DNA from: a virus
Virus record (IMG/VR): IMGVR_UViG_3300045974_000989
Coordinates: 1 to 39,929 of that record
Reading direction: 5' to 3' (one strand)
Length of the DNA stretch: 39,929 nucleotides
Position numbers and translations under genes: made by a program. Below, piece after piece: positions 25,483 to 32,955 of the stretch. Positions within the stretch are counted from its first letter, which is position 1, and every line of letters starts with the position of its first letter. The notes below the pieces were generated by a model. It saw nothing but the letters and a program-made list of their open reading frames with translations, made no database searches and was not told where the DNA came from.

Positions 25483-27035
25483 TGTCCGTATCCCGCTGTA
25501 ATGTCATTGCGCCGTGGTGCCCGGTTATGGCATCTCCCAGTTCGCTTGCTGCCTGGGCGGCTCACTTTCACCGGCCCGCTGTTCAGTTCAAAGGTCGAAT
25601 AGATGGCCAGCGCCGCCGCGATGGCGACATCGCCATGCCGTTTTTGCCCCTTATCCGCTTCGCTCCTGGTACGTTCGCGCACCTGGGGCACGCCCCGAAC
25701 CATTTCAATCGTGCGCAAGTCCCCTTGCACATCGGCGTGTCTGGGCAGACCTTGCAGCGACTTGTCTTCAAACGCCGCCTTCAGCTTTGGCATGTGGTTG
25801 ATGTACCACTTTTGCGAAAACTGTATCTGCGCGATCCGCCCGGCACCATAGCGCATCATCGTATCTTCAGCCAGATTGCTGCCGTTGCCGCCCGCGTCCA
25901 TTGCACCGCCCATCAAGTTGGGCAAGCGATCCAGGATGTACCACAGGATTTGGCGCTGCGCGTTAAACGGCAGATTGCTCATCTCCAACACAAACGGCAC
26001 CCGGTTGACCAATCCCTCGTCTTGCAGCAGCGGCAGAAACACACTCAAATCAATGTAGCGCGCAATGTCGTTGCCGAAAAAAGAGCGGGCCGTTTTTGGC
26101 AGCGCCGCCAGCAGCGGCCCGAGTTCGGTCTCGCAAAATTCGGCAATGTCCGCCTCGATCTGCGAGATGGGCAATAGCTCAAAGTCCGGGGCGCGCTTGA
26201 TCCGAATAATCGGCGTTGCATCAGACATGCACGACTGGATCAGCGCCACGCTCAGATACTTGCCACCACCGGCACTCGGCACGCAGTCCAGTTCCTCGGC
26301 TGCGTCGTCGCCGTAAAAGTTGCGGATTTCGGCGATTTTTGCTTTCTCAACTTCCGGCGAATAATGCTCCCCCAGCACCAGACAAATGCGCTCGATCAGC
26401 CCATCGGCACAGGCATCCTCAAACGTAATCCGGTGTACCGAGTAGCCGAGCTTGCCTTCGCGGCAGGCTGTCAGCACATGGTTGAAATGGTTTTCTGTAC
26501 CGTTGTGGGTGCTGATGATGTGGACATGCCCGCCCCACATCGTCACCGCCATTGCTGCCTTCAGCAATTCCGGCAGGTCGGGGTGGAATGCGGCCTCATC
26601 CAACACCAGCCGCCCGCGCTTGCCGCGCAGGTTCGCCGGTGCCGACGATAACGCAGTGATCTTGTAGCCAGAGGCAAACGTGATCGACCACGTTTTAACG
26701 CTCTTCTTCTCGCCGCCTTCTTCCCAGACTTCTTCGCCTTCGTCGATCTGGCTAGCGGCCATACTGTAATAGCGCGCCCATCCGGCGCAATCACGAATAA
26801 ACTCTTTCGCCATGTCGTGGTTGTAGCCAACGTACCAGCAATCCATCCCATTTTCACGGGACGCAAGCAAGGCACAATCCGCCGCCTCGGCAAAAGAAAA
26901 GCCGCAGCGCCGGGTTTTTTCAACCAGTTTGACTTGGCTACCGTCTTCAATCCAACGCTTTTGATACCCCAACAGGACGCCAATCGCCTCTGTGATTCGA
27001 GTCGGCTTTAGCCTCTTATCAGCAAGTTGTGTCAT
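25479..27035 (-). CDS. Terminase large subunit (Mu gp28-like)
   Basis: Packaging motor of 518 residues. The ATPase part has a Walker A-like KTRRCGFSFA, Walker B RLVLDEAAF and the coupling STHNGTENHF. The nuclease part has FFGNDIARYIDLSVF and a distal HGDVAIAAALA. Mu-like terminases cut host DNA next to the integrated phage, so packaging is headful from the genome end. Confidence 0.93.
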   Translation of the reverse strand: MTQLADKRLKPTRITEAIGVLLGYQKRWIEDGSQVKLVEKTRRCGFSFAEAADCALLASRENGMDCWYVGYNHDMAKEFIRDCAGWARYYSMAASQIDEGEEVWEEGGEKKSVKTWSITFASGYKITALSSAPANLRGKRGRLVLDEAAFHPDLPELLKAAMAVTMWGGHVHIISTHNGTENHFNHVLTACREGKLGYSVHRITFEDACADGLIERICLVLGEHYSPEVEKAKIAEIRNFYGDDAAEELDCVPSAGGGKYLSVALIQSCMSDATPIIRIKRAPDFELLPISQIEADIAEFCETELGPLLAALPKTARSFFGNDIARYIDLSVFLPLLQDEGLVNRVPFVLEMSNLPFNAQRQILWYILDRLPNLMGGAMDAGGNGSNLAEDTMMRYGAGRIAQIQFSQKWYINHMPKLKAAFEDKSLQGLPRHADVQGDLRTIEMVRGVPQVRERTRSEADKGQKRHGDVAIAAALAIYSTFELNSGPVKVSRPGSKRTGRCHNRAPRRNDITAGYGQ

Positions 27036-27559
27036 CAGGTCGCAATACCCAAAATTTTCCGCTTGATTTCGTCGGCCATTTCGTCAGAAAGGCCACCAGC
27101 CTTTTTCAGCAGCTTGACTGTTTCATCCGCTGCCACCTTCGCCTTCGCACGAACCTCGCTCCTGTACTTGCCCAGATTGATGCTTGCGCCGGACAGCGAT
27201 GATATGGCGCGCACAAATTTTGGAAAATCAACTTCTTCCGGGTCAACATCTATCTGTTGCAGCAGCTCGAAGGAGCGATGCAGCGCCATCTGGTTGACCG
27301 CATTGGCCATGTCAGCCTGATCATCACCAAGTTGCTCGCTGATGGCTCGGGCCATGTCGCGGGAGGTTTGCAGCCGCTTGAGTCGCTCTTCAAACTCTTG
27401 CCCGAATCGATGCACCGACGAACGGCTGATTGAATACCCTCGCTCTTGCAGCGATGCGGTCAGTGCATCGTATTCACCGAACCGATTGTCAACCAGCGCG
27501 CCTTCAAGCCAGGTGCGCACTTCAGGTGGCAGCGCCTCAATCTTGGAGCGCGGCCCCAT
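27035..27559 (-). CDS. Terminase small subunit-like protein (DUF3486, Mu gp27)
   Basis: Protein of 174 residues with PRSKIEALPPEVRTWLEGAL and an N-terminal helix-turn-helix (ALTASLQERGYSISRSSVHR), then a coiled C-terminal half. This is the Mu gp27 family next to the large terminase and probably recognises DNA at the phage end. Confidence 0.9.
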   Translation of the reverse strand: MGPRSKIEALPPEVRTWLEGALVDNRFGEYDALTASLQERGYSISRSSVHRFGQEFEERLKRLQTSRDMARAISEQLGDDQADMANAVNQMALHRSFELLQQIDVDPEEVDFPKFVRAISSLSGASINLGKYRSEVRAKAKVAADETVKLLKKAGGLSDEMADEIKRKILGIAT

Positions 27560-28182
27560 CACACACCCGCATTACAGCCAGGCCGCAGCGTAATGCCCGC
27601 AAAGCACGCCACAGTCCCTTGCGACACATCGGTGCCTTCGCGTGTCATCTGGCACGCCCAGTCCTGATCCTGCTTATCAACGGGCAACGTGATCAATCCG
27701 CGCAAGCCCAGATAGTGCAATTCCAAGCGCAATTGATTTTGTGACACCGGAAAATCCGGCCCGCCAATGCAGGTCAGCAGCAGCGATTCGTGCATCGTAC
27801 CGCCACCACCAATGCCCATCACATGCAAAATCCGGCCCCGCAGCATCCCGGTCACAATCTGCTTGCGGTTCGGTTCCGCGTCGGCTGCTGGCCGTGCAAT
27901 ACCCGGCTCGCAGGGGATCGTATATTCAACCAGGTCAATGCCGATCCACGTCAGTGCGACCGTCCAATGGTCGGTGCTACGCGTCACCGCCACCAATTTG
28001 CGCTGTTCCAGGTACGCCAGTTCGGCACGCACTTCGGTGAGCGTTGCAATGATCTTTGCCTGCATCACGCCCACAATCAGCTCATCAAGCGCAGGGCTGA
28101 GCCGATCCTGATACAACGCGCCCAAAATGCGCCAGCGGATCAGGTTCCGCCGCGCTTGCTGAATTTGGATTTCAGGGTTCAT
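27559..28182 (-). CDS. Mu gp26-position protein with duplicated winged-helix domain
   Basis: Protein of 207 residues with two similar halves. Residues about 15-95 and 118-205 both begin with a helical pair, contain a RxELxYL-type recognition helix (VRAELAYLEQRKLV and LRLELHYLGLRGLI), and end with a GxD/GT-C-GI-RP segment (IPCEPGIARP and VACFAGITLRP). The pattern suggests tandem winged-helix domains that arose by duplication. It may bind DNA in packaging or regulate the late operon. An AAAGGAAC site precedes the ATG. Confidence 0.7.
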   Translation of the reverse strand: MNPEIQIQQARRNLIRWRILGALYQDRLSPALDELIVGVMQAKIIATLTEVRAELAYLEQRKLVAVTRSTDHWTVALTWIGIDLVEYTIPCEPGIARPAADAEPNRKQIVTGMLRGRILHVMGIGGGGTMHESLLLTCIGGPDFPVSQNQLRLELHYLGLRGLITLPVDKQDQDWACQMTREGTDVSQGTVACFAGITLRPGCNAGV

Positions 28183-28191
28183 AGTGTTCCT

Positions 28192-28479
28192 TTAAGTTGT
28201 CTTGTTACCCAGCGATTTCAGCATCACATCCAGCGATGTTTGTACCCTGTCAAGCGTGCGCTGTGTGCTGGCGGTTTCCCGTATCCATTCATCCCGCCGC
28301 AGCATTTCTGTCGCCTGCTTTTCGACCTTGCCACGCAGTTCGGTCTCCGCTTTTTCGATATGCGTAAACTTGTCCATGATCCGCTTTTCAAACAGATCGA
28401 TAACGAACTTCAGGATTGCGGCATAGGAGCCGACGACGGAGCCGAACAGGCAGATAAATTGCCAAACAGAGAGTTGCAT
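28192..28479 (-). CDS. Membrane-anchored coiled-coil protein (Mu gp25/DUF2730-like)
   Basis: Protein of 95 residues: an N-terminal membrane segment (FICLFGSVVGSYAAILKFVI) followed by a charged coiled coil. Mu-like phages carry a DUF2730-type gene here, between lysis and packaging genes. A holin-like role is possible but one membrane segment and a long coil do not make the case. The ATG follows AGGACTGATC within the end of Rz. Confidence 0.65.
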   Translation of the reverse strand: MQLSVWQFICLFGSVVGSYAAILKFVIDLFEKRIMDKFTHIEKAETELRGKVEKQATEMLRRDEWIRETASTQRTLDRVQTSLDVMLKSLGNKTT

Positions 28480-28481
28480 GA

Positions 28482-29003
28482 TCAGTCCTGCTTTTGATTT
28501 TGGGCGTTGCTGAACATGGCGCGGTCGGCCACCAGCACCGCCTGGCACGCCCGCAATTGAATGGCTACTTCGTCGGCGTCGGCCACGAGGCCGAGAAGAT
28601 CTTCAGCAGCCGATCCTGAAAGCTCGGCTGTGGTGGTGGCTTCATGATCGCCGCTGGCACTTCCGGCAGTTGAGGCAGTGGCGTCTCGAATACACGCACT
28701 GGTGGGGATGTGCAGCCGCAGATTGCCAGCCCGCAGGCCAGCAACAACAGCAGCGTGTTGATTTTTTTCATGGGTCAAGTCCAGCTCAAAAAGGTTGGAA
28801 ATCGCAGTAATGTTGTGCTGCGCCTCGTTTTCGACGGCGCGCACACGCTGATGTGCGGACACGACTGCGGCGCTCACTTGGCGCTCTGCTGCAATCGCAA
28901 CTGCATTTTGATGATGGCCCATGGCCGGGACGACGATGGCCAATGCCAACCCGGCCCCGGCTAATGCCGCGATCAGGTGCGTGGTAATTGGAGTTGTGAG
29001 CAT
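28482..29003 (-). CDS. Rz: Inner-membrane spanin (Rz-like)
   Basis: Protein of 173 residues with an N-terminal signal anchor (LIAALAGAGLALAIVVPAMG), a periplasmic coiled coil and a two-cysteine C-terminal region, the form of i-spanins. The Rz1 gene is embedded in it in another frame, which strongly supports the call. It would fuse inner and outer membranes in the last step of lysis. An AAGGA site lies before the ATG. It is the first gene of late unit 1. Confidence 0.88.
   Translation of the reverse strand: MLTTPITTHLIAALAGAGLALAIVVPAMGHHQNAVAIAAERQVSAAVVSAHQRVRAVENEAQHNITAISNLFELDLTHEKNQHAAVVAGLRAGNLRLHIPTSACIRDATASTAGSASGDHEATTTAELSGSAAEDLLGLVADADEVAIQLRACQAVLVADRAMFSNAQNQKQD
28565..28771 (-). 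CDS. Rz1: Outer-membrane spanin lipoprotein (Rz1-like), nested in Rz
   Basis: Protein of 68 residues with a lipoprotein signal (LLLLLACGLAICGC, lipobox ending at Cys19) and a proline-rich mature part (PLPQLPEVPAAIMKPPPQP), typical of o-spanins. It lies entirely inside the Rz gene in another frame. Confidence 0.88.
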   Translation of the reverse strand: MKKINTLLLLLACGLAICGCTSPPVRVFETPLPQLPEVPAAIMKPPPQPSFQDRLLKIFSASWPTPTK

Positions 29004-29045
29004 CGAGAGTCCTTTTCATGGGCACCATGCTTGGTGCAGGACTCC

Positions 29046-29089
29046 ATAATGCCAAAGGTCACGCGCTGTGTAATTTGACGCGTGTCAAA
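29046..29089 (-). promoter_or_regulatory. Late promoter 1 (palindrome plus -10)
   Basis: TTTGACACGCGTCAAA (29089-29074) followed after 22 bp by CATTAT (29051-29046), in the gap between the HNH gene and Rz. Same architecture as at 22394 and 9869. It begins the late arm and separates it from the repressor-linked genes. Confidence 0.78.
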
Positions 29090-29108
29090 ATCGTTGACCC
29101 TATTACGC

Positions 29109-29126
29109 GTGCGCGCAAGGGCGCAC
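29109..29126. other. Hairpin GTGCGC/GCGCAC after HNH gene
   Basis: A 6-bp GC stem lies 15 bp after the HNH stop and just before late promoter 1. There is no T-tract, so it is a poor intrinsic terminator; it could reduce readthrough from the repressor unit. Confidence 0.3.
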
Positions 29127-29140
29127 TACTCAGAACGCAT

Positions 29141-29632
29141 TTAGTCAACGGATTCTAGCTGATCACTGTATTGCGGCACGTATTTTTTGTACCCATCAAT
29201 CCAATTTCCAGCCATTGCGTGCTGAGCGTCAACAAGCGTGACGCGATGGTCGCAGACCATCTTGTGCAGCACAGATTCCAGTTGGTCTTTTTTTGCCGCC
29301 GACCACATTCCTTTGCGGGGTTGCGGCCACAGGTTGCGCTCATCGTCGGGCGCGCCACCGATTGACAGCGCAATCAGGTGATCTTCTTCATAATGCTTCG
29401 GGTCGGTGTCGTCGTACCCATATTGCACGATCTGGGCTTTTTTGATCTTGTTTGTGCGATAGGCTGGCGGGCGAATGGTTTTTGTCCAGCCCTTCACGCA
29501 CACCGTCACTGCAATGTTTTCTTGCGTGACCGCTGGGTTCAGCGCGCCCGGTGTGATCGCAGGGTTCGGCAAATCGCTGGCGGTTGCCGCACTTGCAGCA
29601 ACTGAAAAATATATGGCTGCTAGAATTTTCAT
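29141..29632 (-). CDS. Secreted HNH-nuclease-like protein
   Basis: Protein of 163 residues with a Sec signal peptide (MKILAAIYFSVAASAATA) and an HNH-type core, YEEDHLIALSIGGAPDDERNLWPQP. The DH pair and following Asn are the expected metal-binding and catalytic residues. It would act in the periplasm. It is encoded with a lipoprotein and a membrane protein in the unit that begins with the repressor, so it is likely made in lysogens. A role in degrading incoming phage DNA is an inference. A role in late phage DNA handling is less likely because of the signal peptide and because the first late promoter lies downstream. Confidence 0.75.
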   Translation of the reverse strand: MKILAAIYFSVAASAATASDLPNPAITPGALNPAVTQENIAVTVCVKGWTKTIRPPAYRTNKIKKAQIVQYGYDDTDPKHYEEDHLIALSIGGAPDDERNLWPQPRKGMWSAAKKDQLESVLHKMVCDHRVTLVDAQHAMAGNWIDGYKKYVPQYSDQLESVD

Positions 29633-30096
29633 CGCCCATCCAAATCCAGAGTCAAATCGTCGCCCGGCGGAACTTCGTGATCTAAGCAGATCGCCTTACA
29701 CGCGTCCTTTGCGACGACCAACTGCTTGCCATCCTTGCTGACTTCAAAAAAGCATCGTTGACCCCGCGCCACGTATTCTGCTGGGACGCCCTTCGCACTG
29801 TCCGGGATTTCTACAGTGATGGCTGGCCTGTACCCCTCTTGCACAGATTGGTTTGCGAACGATTTTGCATACACATCCAACCCTGGGCAGGCTTTGCGCA
29901 CTTTTGGCCATGCCGCTGTCAGCAGGGTTTTCGTCTCTAGCGAGACGGTTTCAGGGATTTTGATTTCAAGTGGGGGCAGGGGCGCGGCAGCAACCGCGCT
30001 GGCGACATCCGGCTGGCTGGGTGTATCGGCACCACAACCAACAACGAGCATGCCGAGCATGACGAGCGCGCAATTTAGGCCAATTCGGGCCATCAT
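29629..30096 (-). CDS. Lipoprotein, unknown function
   Basis: Protein of 155 residues with a lipoprotein signal (ALVMLGMLVVGCG; Cys at about 21), a Pro/Ala linker and a compact domain with four further cysteines that may form disulfides (RKACPGLD, GQRCFFE, KDACKAICLD). It is translationally coupled both to the membrane protein before it (ATGATGG over its stop) and to the HNH protein after it (ATGA). I do not recognise the family. It may be the envelope anchor or partner of the HNH protein. Confidence 0.75.
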   Translation of the reverse strand: MMARIGLNCALVMLGMLVVGCGADTPSQPDVASAVAAAPLPPLEIKIPETVSLETKTLLTAAWPKVRKACPGLDVYAKSFANQSVQEGYRPAITVEIPDSAKGVPAEYVARGQRCFFEVSKDGKQLVVAKDACKAICLDHEVPPGDDLTLDLDGR

Positions 30097-30872
30097 GGTT
30101 CCCTATCGTTAACATTCTTACGCGTGGCTACCAATCGTATTTTTCGGTCAACAGCATCGCCCTTGCCCGCTCGCAACGCAACTAATGCTGTTGTCGCCTC
30201 CTCAATTGTGCGCTCGTATTCTGCAATCAATTTATTCAAATCATCTTCATTTGCAATTGATCGCTTAACAAAATTTTGCAGCTTATTTGAGTACATGGTC
30301 ACAAAAAGGAGACCTGTGCCCCCCGTCAGTATCCTAAACCACGAGCTATTGCTGCCGGCAAAAAGCAGCCCAATCTCGGCGGAAAATATTACGAAAAAAA
30401 TAGCCCAAATGCAATTATCTTTTGGCACCTGCAGATTTGTTTGCTGTGTCGTCCAACCATATGGGCCAAATGCTGGCCAAGGGTAATCGACTACATGCTG
30501 CGGGTACAATCGGATACTCAATAACCGGCAAAAGGTTAGCATCAACAAACCACCCATGAGTGGCGCTTCCAGATACCCAACCAACCATAGGTACAACGGT
30601 GCATTCACAAAATACGTCTCTAGCAAGACGCATTTATACAACAAGGTGTACAAGGATATGTCTATCATGTCCCGCTTGATCGCCAATGCTGGCAACCTCA
30701 ACAGTATCAGAATAGATACAACCTCAAGTGCAACAGCGTAAAAATGCCGCCACTGGTTAAACGGGAACAAATCGCGTACATCTTGCGTACACAGGGTGGA
30801 TATGCTCATCAATGTACACCAGACAGCCATCCTGATTGCTATTTCTTGTGCTGTCTTTACCTTAAAATCCAT
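30093..30872 (-). CDS. Multi-pass membrane protein with cytoplasmic coiled tail
   Basis: Protein of 259 residues with about five or six hydrophobic segments (e.g. FYAVALEVVSILILLRLPAL, APLMGGLLMLTFCRLLSI, IWAIFFVIFSAEIGLLFAG) and a charged C-terminal helix of some 60 residues. Codon and base use is AT-richer than in the structural genes, a sign of separate origin. It lies after the repressor and small ORF, and before the lipoprotein and HNH genes, with stop/start overlap. Superinfection exclusion or lysogenic conversion would fit this place. The start at 30872 is chosen because the 39-residue gene ends at 30928; the frame is open further upstream. Confidence 0.7.
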   Translation of the reverse strand: MDFKVKTAQEIAIRMAVWCTLMSISTLCTQDVRDLFPFNQWRHFYAVALEVVSILILLRLPALAIKRDMIDISLYTLLYKCVLLETYFVNAPLYLWLVGYLEAPLMGGLLMLTFCRLLSIRLYPQHVVDYPWPAFGPYGWTTQQTNLQVPKDNCIWAIFFVIFSAEIGLLFAGSNSSWFRILTGGTGLLFVTMYSNKLQNFVKRSIANEDDLNKLIAEYERTIEEATTALVALRAGKGDAVDRKIRLVATRKNVNDREP

Positions 30873-30900
30873 AACGCATCCATTTTCTACTTGCCTATGA

Positions 30901-30920
30901 CCAGCCGTGCTAACGGCTGG
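30901..30920. other. Perfect hairpin, 8-bp stem
   Basis: CCAGCCGT and ACGGCTGG flank a 4-base loop in the 55 bp between the small ORF and the membrane protein gene. No T-tract follows on either strand, so it probably acts as an mRNA structure or pause rather than a terminator. Confidence 0.5.
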
Positions 30921-30927
30921 TGTGCGG

Positions 30928-31047
30928 TCAGCGCGTCGGTGGTGGCGGGGTTTGACTTCCAGGGTCACCGACATTGGCGGTGCCGCTGTCGGTATTTATT
31001 GGGATAGGTAACACACCCAACGGTGTTGACAAAACAAATTCAATCAT
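30928..31047 (-). CDS. Small protein, 39 residues, proline-rich tail
   Basis: An ATG at 31047 with an AAAGGAT site at good spacing starts a 39-residue frame: MIEFVLSTPLGVLPIPINTD, then a Ser/Gly stretch and a PPPP tail. The good ribosome site and the gap that it fills between repressor (stop 31099) and membrane protein (start 30872) support a real gene. Function unknown; no signal peptide or membrane segment is clear. Confidence 0.6.
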   Translation of the reverse strand: MIEFVLSTPLGVLPIPINTDSGTANVGDPGSQTPPPPTR

Positions 31048-31098
31048 GGCTATCCTTTGTAAATTGATGAGCCATTATTATATCTTCCACCCGTCCTC

Positions 31099-31530
31099 TC
31101 ACGCAACGTTCTTGGTTGCACGAACTAATTCAAGCAATAGCCGTTTTCGATCAGGTGCTGCGTGGCGAAATCCCGCAAGTAGTTCAGTTTCTTCGTCCGT
31201 TAGCTCCACCGCTAACAACTCATACGCGCCGTTGATAACTTCGATTGCCTGCCGCAAGCTTTCCCGCGTTGCACTGGGCTGGGCACTTAGTTTTTGCCTC
31301 CCATAGCGGATATACTCTTCATCAGCCCCTAACTTGCAAAAATCTTTCATTGCTGGGCGACTGATTTCCGTCATTCCTCGTTCGTAACGCCCCCACATTT
31401 CCCTCGTTAGGCCAAGCTTGTCCGCAACACCCGCTTGCGTCAGCCGCAAATTCTCCCGCTCCTCCGCAAGGCGCTCCCCCATTTTTCGCAATCGCTCTGC
31501 GTTAGTTTCGTCGTTAGTGCCATCAGCCAT
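31099..31530 (-). CDS. Phage repressor, XRE family
   Basis: Protein of 143 residues with an N-terminal XRE-type helix-turn-helix (about residues 15-70: LRLTQAGVADKLGLTREMWGRYERGM) and a helical C-terminal part likely to oligomerise (VELTDEETELLAGFRHAAP). It lies opposite the early operon, the position of the BcepMu repressor, and likely binds the phased operator array at 31591-31730 to keep transposition genes off. There is no LexA-like self-cleavage region, so induction is not obviously SOS-dependent. Confidence 0.85.
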   Translation of the reverse strand: MADGTNDETNAERLRKMGERLAEERENLRLTQAGVADKLGLTREMWGRYERGMTEISRPAMKDFCKLGADEEYIRYGRQKLSAQPSATRESLRQAIEVINGAYELLAVELTDEETELLAGFRHAAPDRKRLLLELVRATKNVA

Positions 31531-31533
31531 CAT

Positions 31534-31769
31534 TCACCCACCAGCAATCTTTCACATCTCACCCTTCGCACAGCAAGCCTCTTTGCAATGTTTCGCATTA
31601 TTTCACATGATTCCGCGACATTGCAACAGAAATTAGAATATTTCTCCATATTTCGCTACATTTCTCATTTAGTCTCATGAAAGCGAAAAATTTATCTAAA
31701 TTTCCTTGTATTTCGCTTTTTTTCGCTATATTATGCATACCAACGTAACCATAATTTATCGGAGCAACT
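31534..31769. promoter_or_regulatory. Divergent control region with phased TTTCNC operator array
   Basis: There is no gene here. TTTCNC-like hexamers recur in exact 10-bp register: 31591 TTTCGC, 31601 TTTCAC, 31611 TTCCGC, 31641 TTTCTC, 31651 TTTCGC, 31661 TTTCTC, 31711 TTTCGC, 31721 TTTCGC, with weaker matches between. This would place binding sites on one face of the helix. An early rightward promoter is likely as TTGTAT (31706) with 17 bp to TATTAT (31729). A leftward repressor promoter may be TTGCAA (31626-31621) with 18 bp to AATAAT (31602-31597). Both overlap the array. Confidence 0.7.
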
Positions 31770-31982
31770 ATGGCCACCACAACGATTAAGACACTACAGC
31801 AAGTGAAGGACGAGTTTGACGAGGGGGGCATTTCTGTTCGGGAATGGGCAAAATCGGAAAATCTCCCCTACGACGCCGTAATGGATGTGCTGGGTGGTCG
31901 TCGGGCGGGGCGACGTGGTTTTGCGCATGATGCTGCGGTTGCGCTGAAAATTAAGAATGGTCGCCGTCGCGCATCAAATTGA
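31770..31982 (+). CDS. BcepMu gp16-family DNA-binding protein (Ner-like position)
   Basis: Protein of 70 residues, first early gene, with a helix-turn-helix (ISVREWAKSENLPYDAVMDVLGGRR) and a basic tail. It matches the BcepMu gp16 family pattern (GISxxEWA...VxxVLxGRR...G). By position it is the counterpart of Mu Ner, which shuts down early and repressor promoters. A GGAG site precedes the ATG. Confidence 0.82.
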   Translation: MATTTIKTLQQVKDEFDEGGISVREWAKSENLPYDAVMDVLGGRRAGRRGFAHDAAVALKIKNGRRRASN

Positions 31983-32035
31983 ACTAGATCAGCAAAAATG
32001 AAAACTCATCCCGTCAACCACCACAGGAGCAAAAA

Positions 32036-32644
32036 GTGAAAAAACAGAATAAGCCGACCGCCACACCCACCTACGCCAAATTCCAGGTTGACGGACGCGA
32101 TGTGCAGCCAGCACCAGATAACCGCCCAGGATTCAAAATGATAATCGGCAGCCAAAGCCAATTAACAGCAGCCCTGACAGAAGGCTCACTCGCAATGGCG
32201 CACATCAACTTCGGCAGCAATGTCCTGTATGTTGGCCCATCAGCCATCGGCGCATTGATCAATGCATTGATCAACGTGCGCCGCGACCTGCTGACCAAGC
32301 GATACGGCCCTACTACACCACCCGAAACGCAAGTGGATACGCGCACCTATCCCTATTACGCGGTCGGTCAACGGCAACCGCCAGCCCAAAGTTGGCTGAC
32401 CGCCAATTTGTCGGCAACGCCTGGCGAAATGCCGATGGTGCACATCAAGGATATGCCAGATTCGGTTGAATTTATGGTTGGCATCAGCGCTGAGCGGTGC
32501 GCAAATATTGGTGGTGCCCTAATCGCGATGGCGAATGATGCCGCCACTTTGCAGGCCCAAGCCCCGCTCGAATACCGGGCAAGCTCTTACGAATACAGCA
32601 TCGTACCGACCCCCCCCGCTGCCGAAGATGAGGATGAAGAATGA
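32036..32644 (+). CDS. Early protein of unknown function
   Basis: Protein of 202 residues with a GTG start behind AGGAGC. It has a mixed central region with HINFGSNVLYVGPSAIGALIN and an acidic C-terminus (EDEDEE). No family recognised. It is coupled to the next gene by an ATGA overlap. A direct repeat GCATTGATCAA occurs twice in succession near 32249-32272, giving the LINALIN sequence. Confidence 0.75.
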   Translation: MKKQNKPTATPTYAKFQVDGRDVQPAPDNRPGFKMIIGSQSQLTAALTEGSLAMAHINFGSNVLYVGPSAIGALINALINVRRDLLTKRYGPTTPPETQVDTRTYPYYAVGQRQPPAQSWLTANLSATPGEMPMVHIKDMPDSVEFMVGISAERCANIGGALIAMANDAATLQAQAPLEYRASSYEYSIVPTPPAAEDEDEE

Positions 32645-32940
32645 GCACCGAACAAAAGCTCAACGAGGCACAGCAGCGCGTGCTCCAGCTGCTGTCATTG
32701 CTCGCCAACGACGTGGTTGACGGTCTGGCTCCATCCCAAATGGCAACCGCGCTCGATGTGCCCGCATCCTACATAACCCGCGACCTGGCCAACCTCGCAG
32801 CCCAGCAGTTTGTCGTCAAGATCGACAAAACCGGGCACTGGATACTCGGCTCCGCCGCTGCCGCAATGGCCGTCCGGGCAGCAAAAAGTATTGGTCAGGC
32901 AGATAGCCGCTTGGCCGAGATCAAACACCGTTTTTCGTAA
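32641..32940 (+). CDS. Winged-helix regulator-like protein
   Basis: Protein of 99 residues. LSLLANDVVDGLAPSQMATALDVPASYITRDLANLAAQQFVVKID has the form of an IclR/MarR-like winged helix, with the wing at TGHWILG. It may regulate early genes or act with the transposase. Similar small helix-turn-helix genes occur at this place in BcepMu-type phages. Confidence 0.7.
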   Translation: MSTEQKLNEAQQRVLQLLSLLANDVVDGLAPSQMATALDVPASYITRDLANLAAQQFVVKIDKTGHWILGSAAAAMAVRAAKSIGQADSRLAEIKHRFS

Positions 32941-32955
32941 TCATAAGGAAATATC

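Noticed and set aside
28192-28479. Holin call for the small membrane protein after Rz
   Set aside because: A single membrane segment and a long coiled coil fit the Mu gp25-type protein better than a holin.
32249-32272. Direct repeat GCATTGATCAA as a possible operator
   Set aside because: It lies inside a coding region and gives a regular LIN-A-LIN peptide; no promoter is near.
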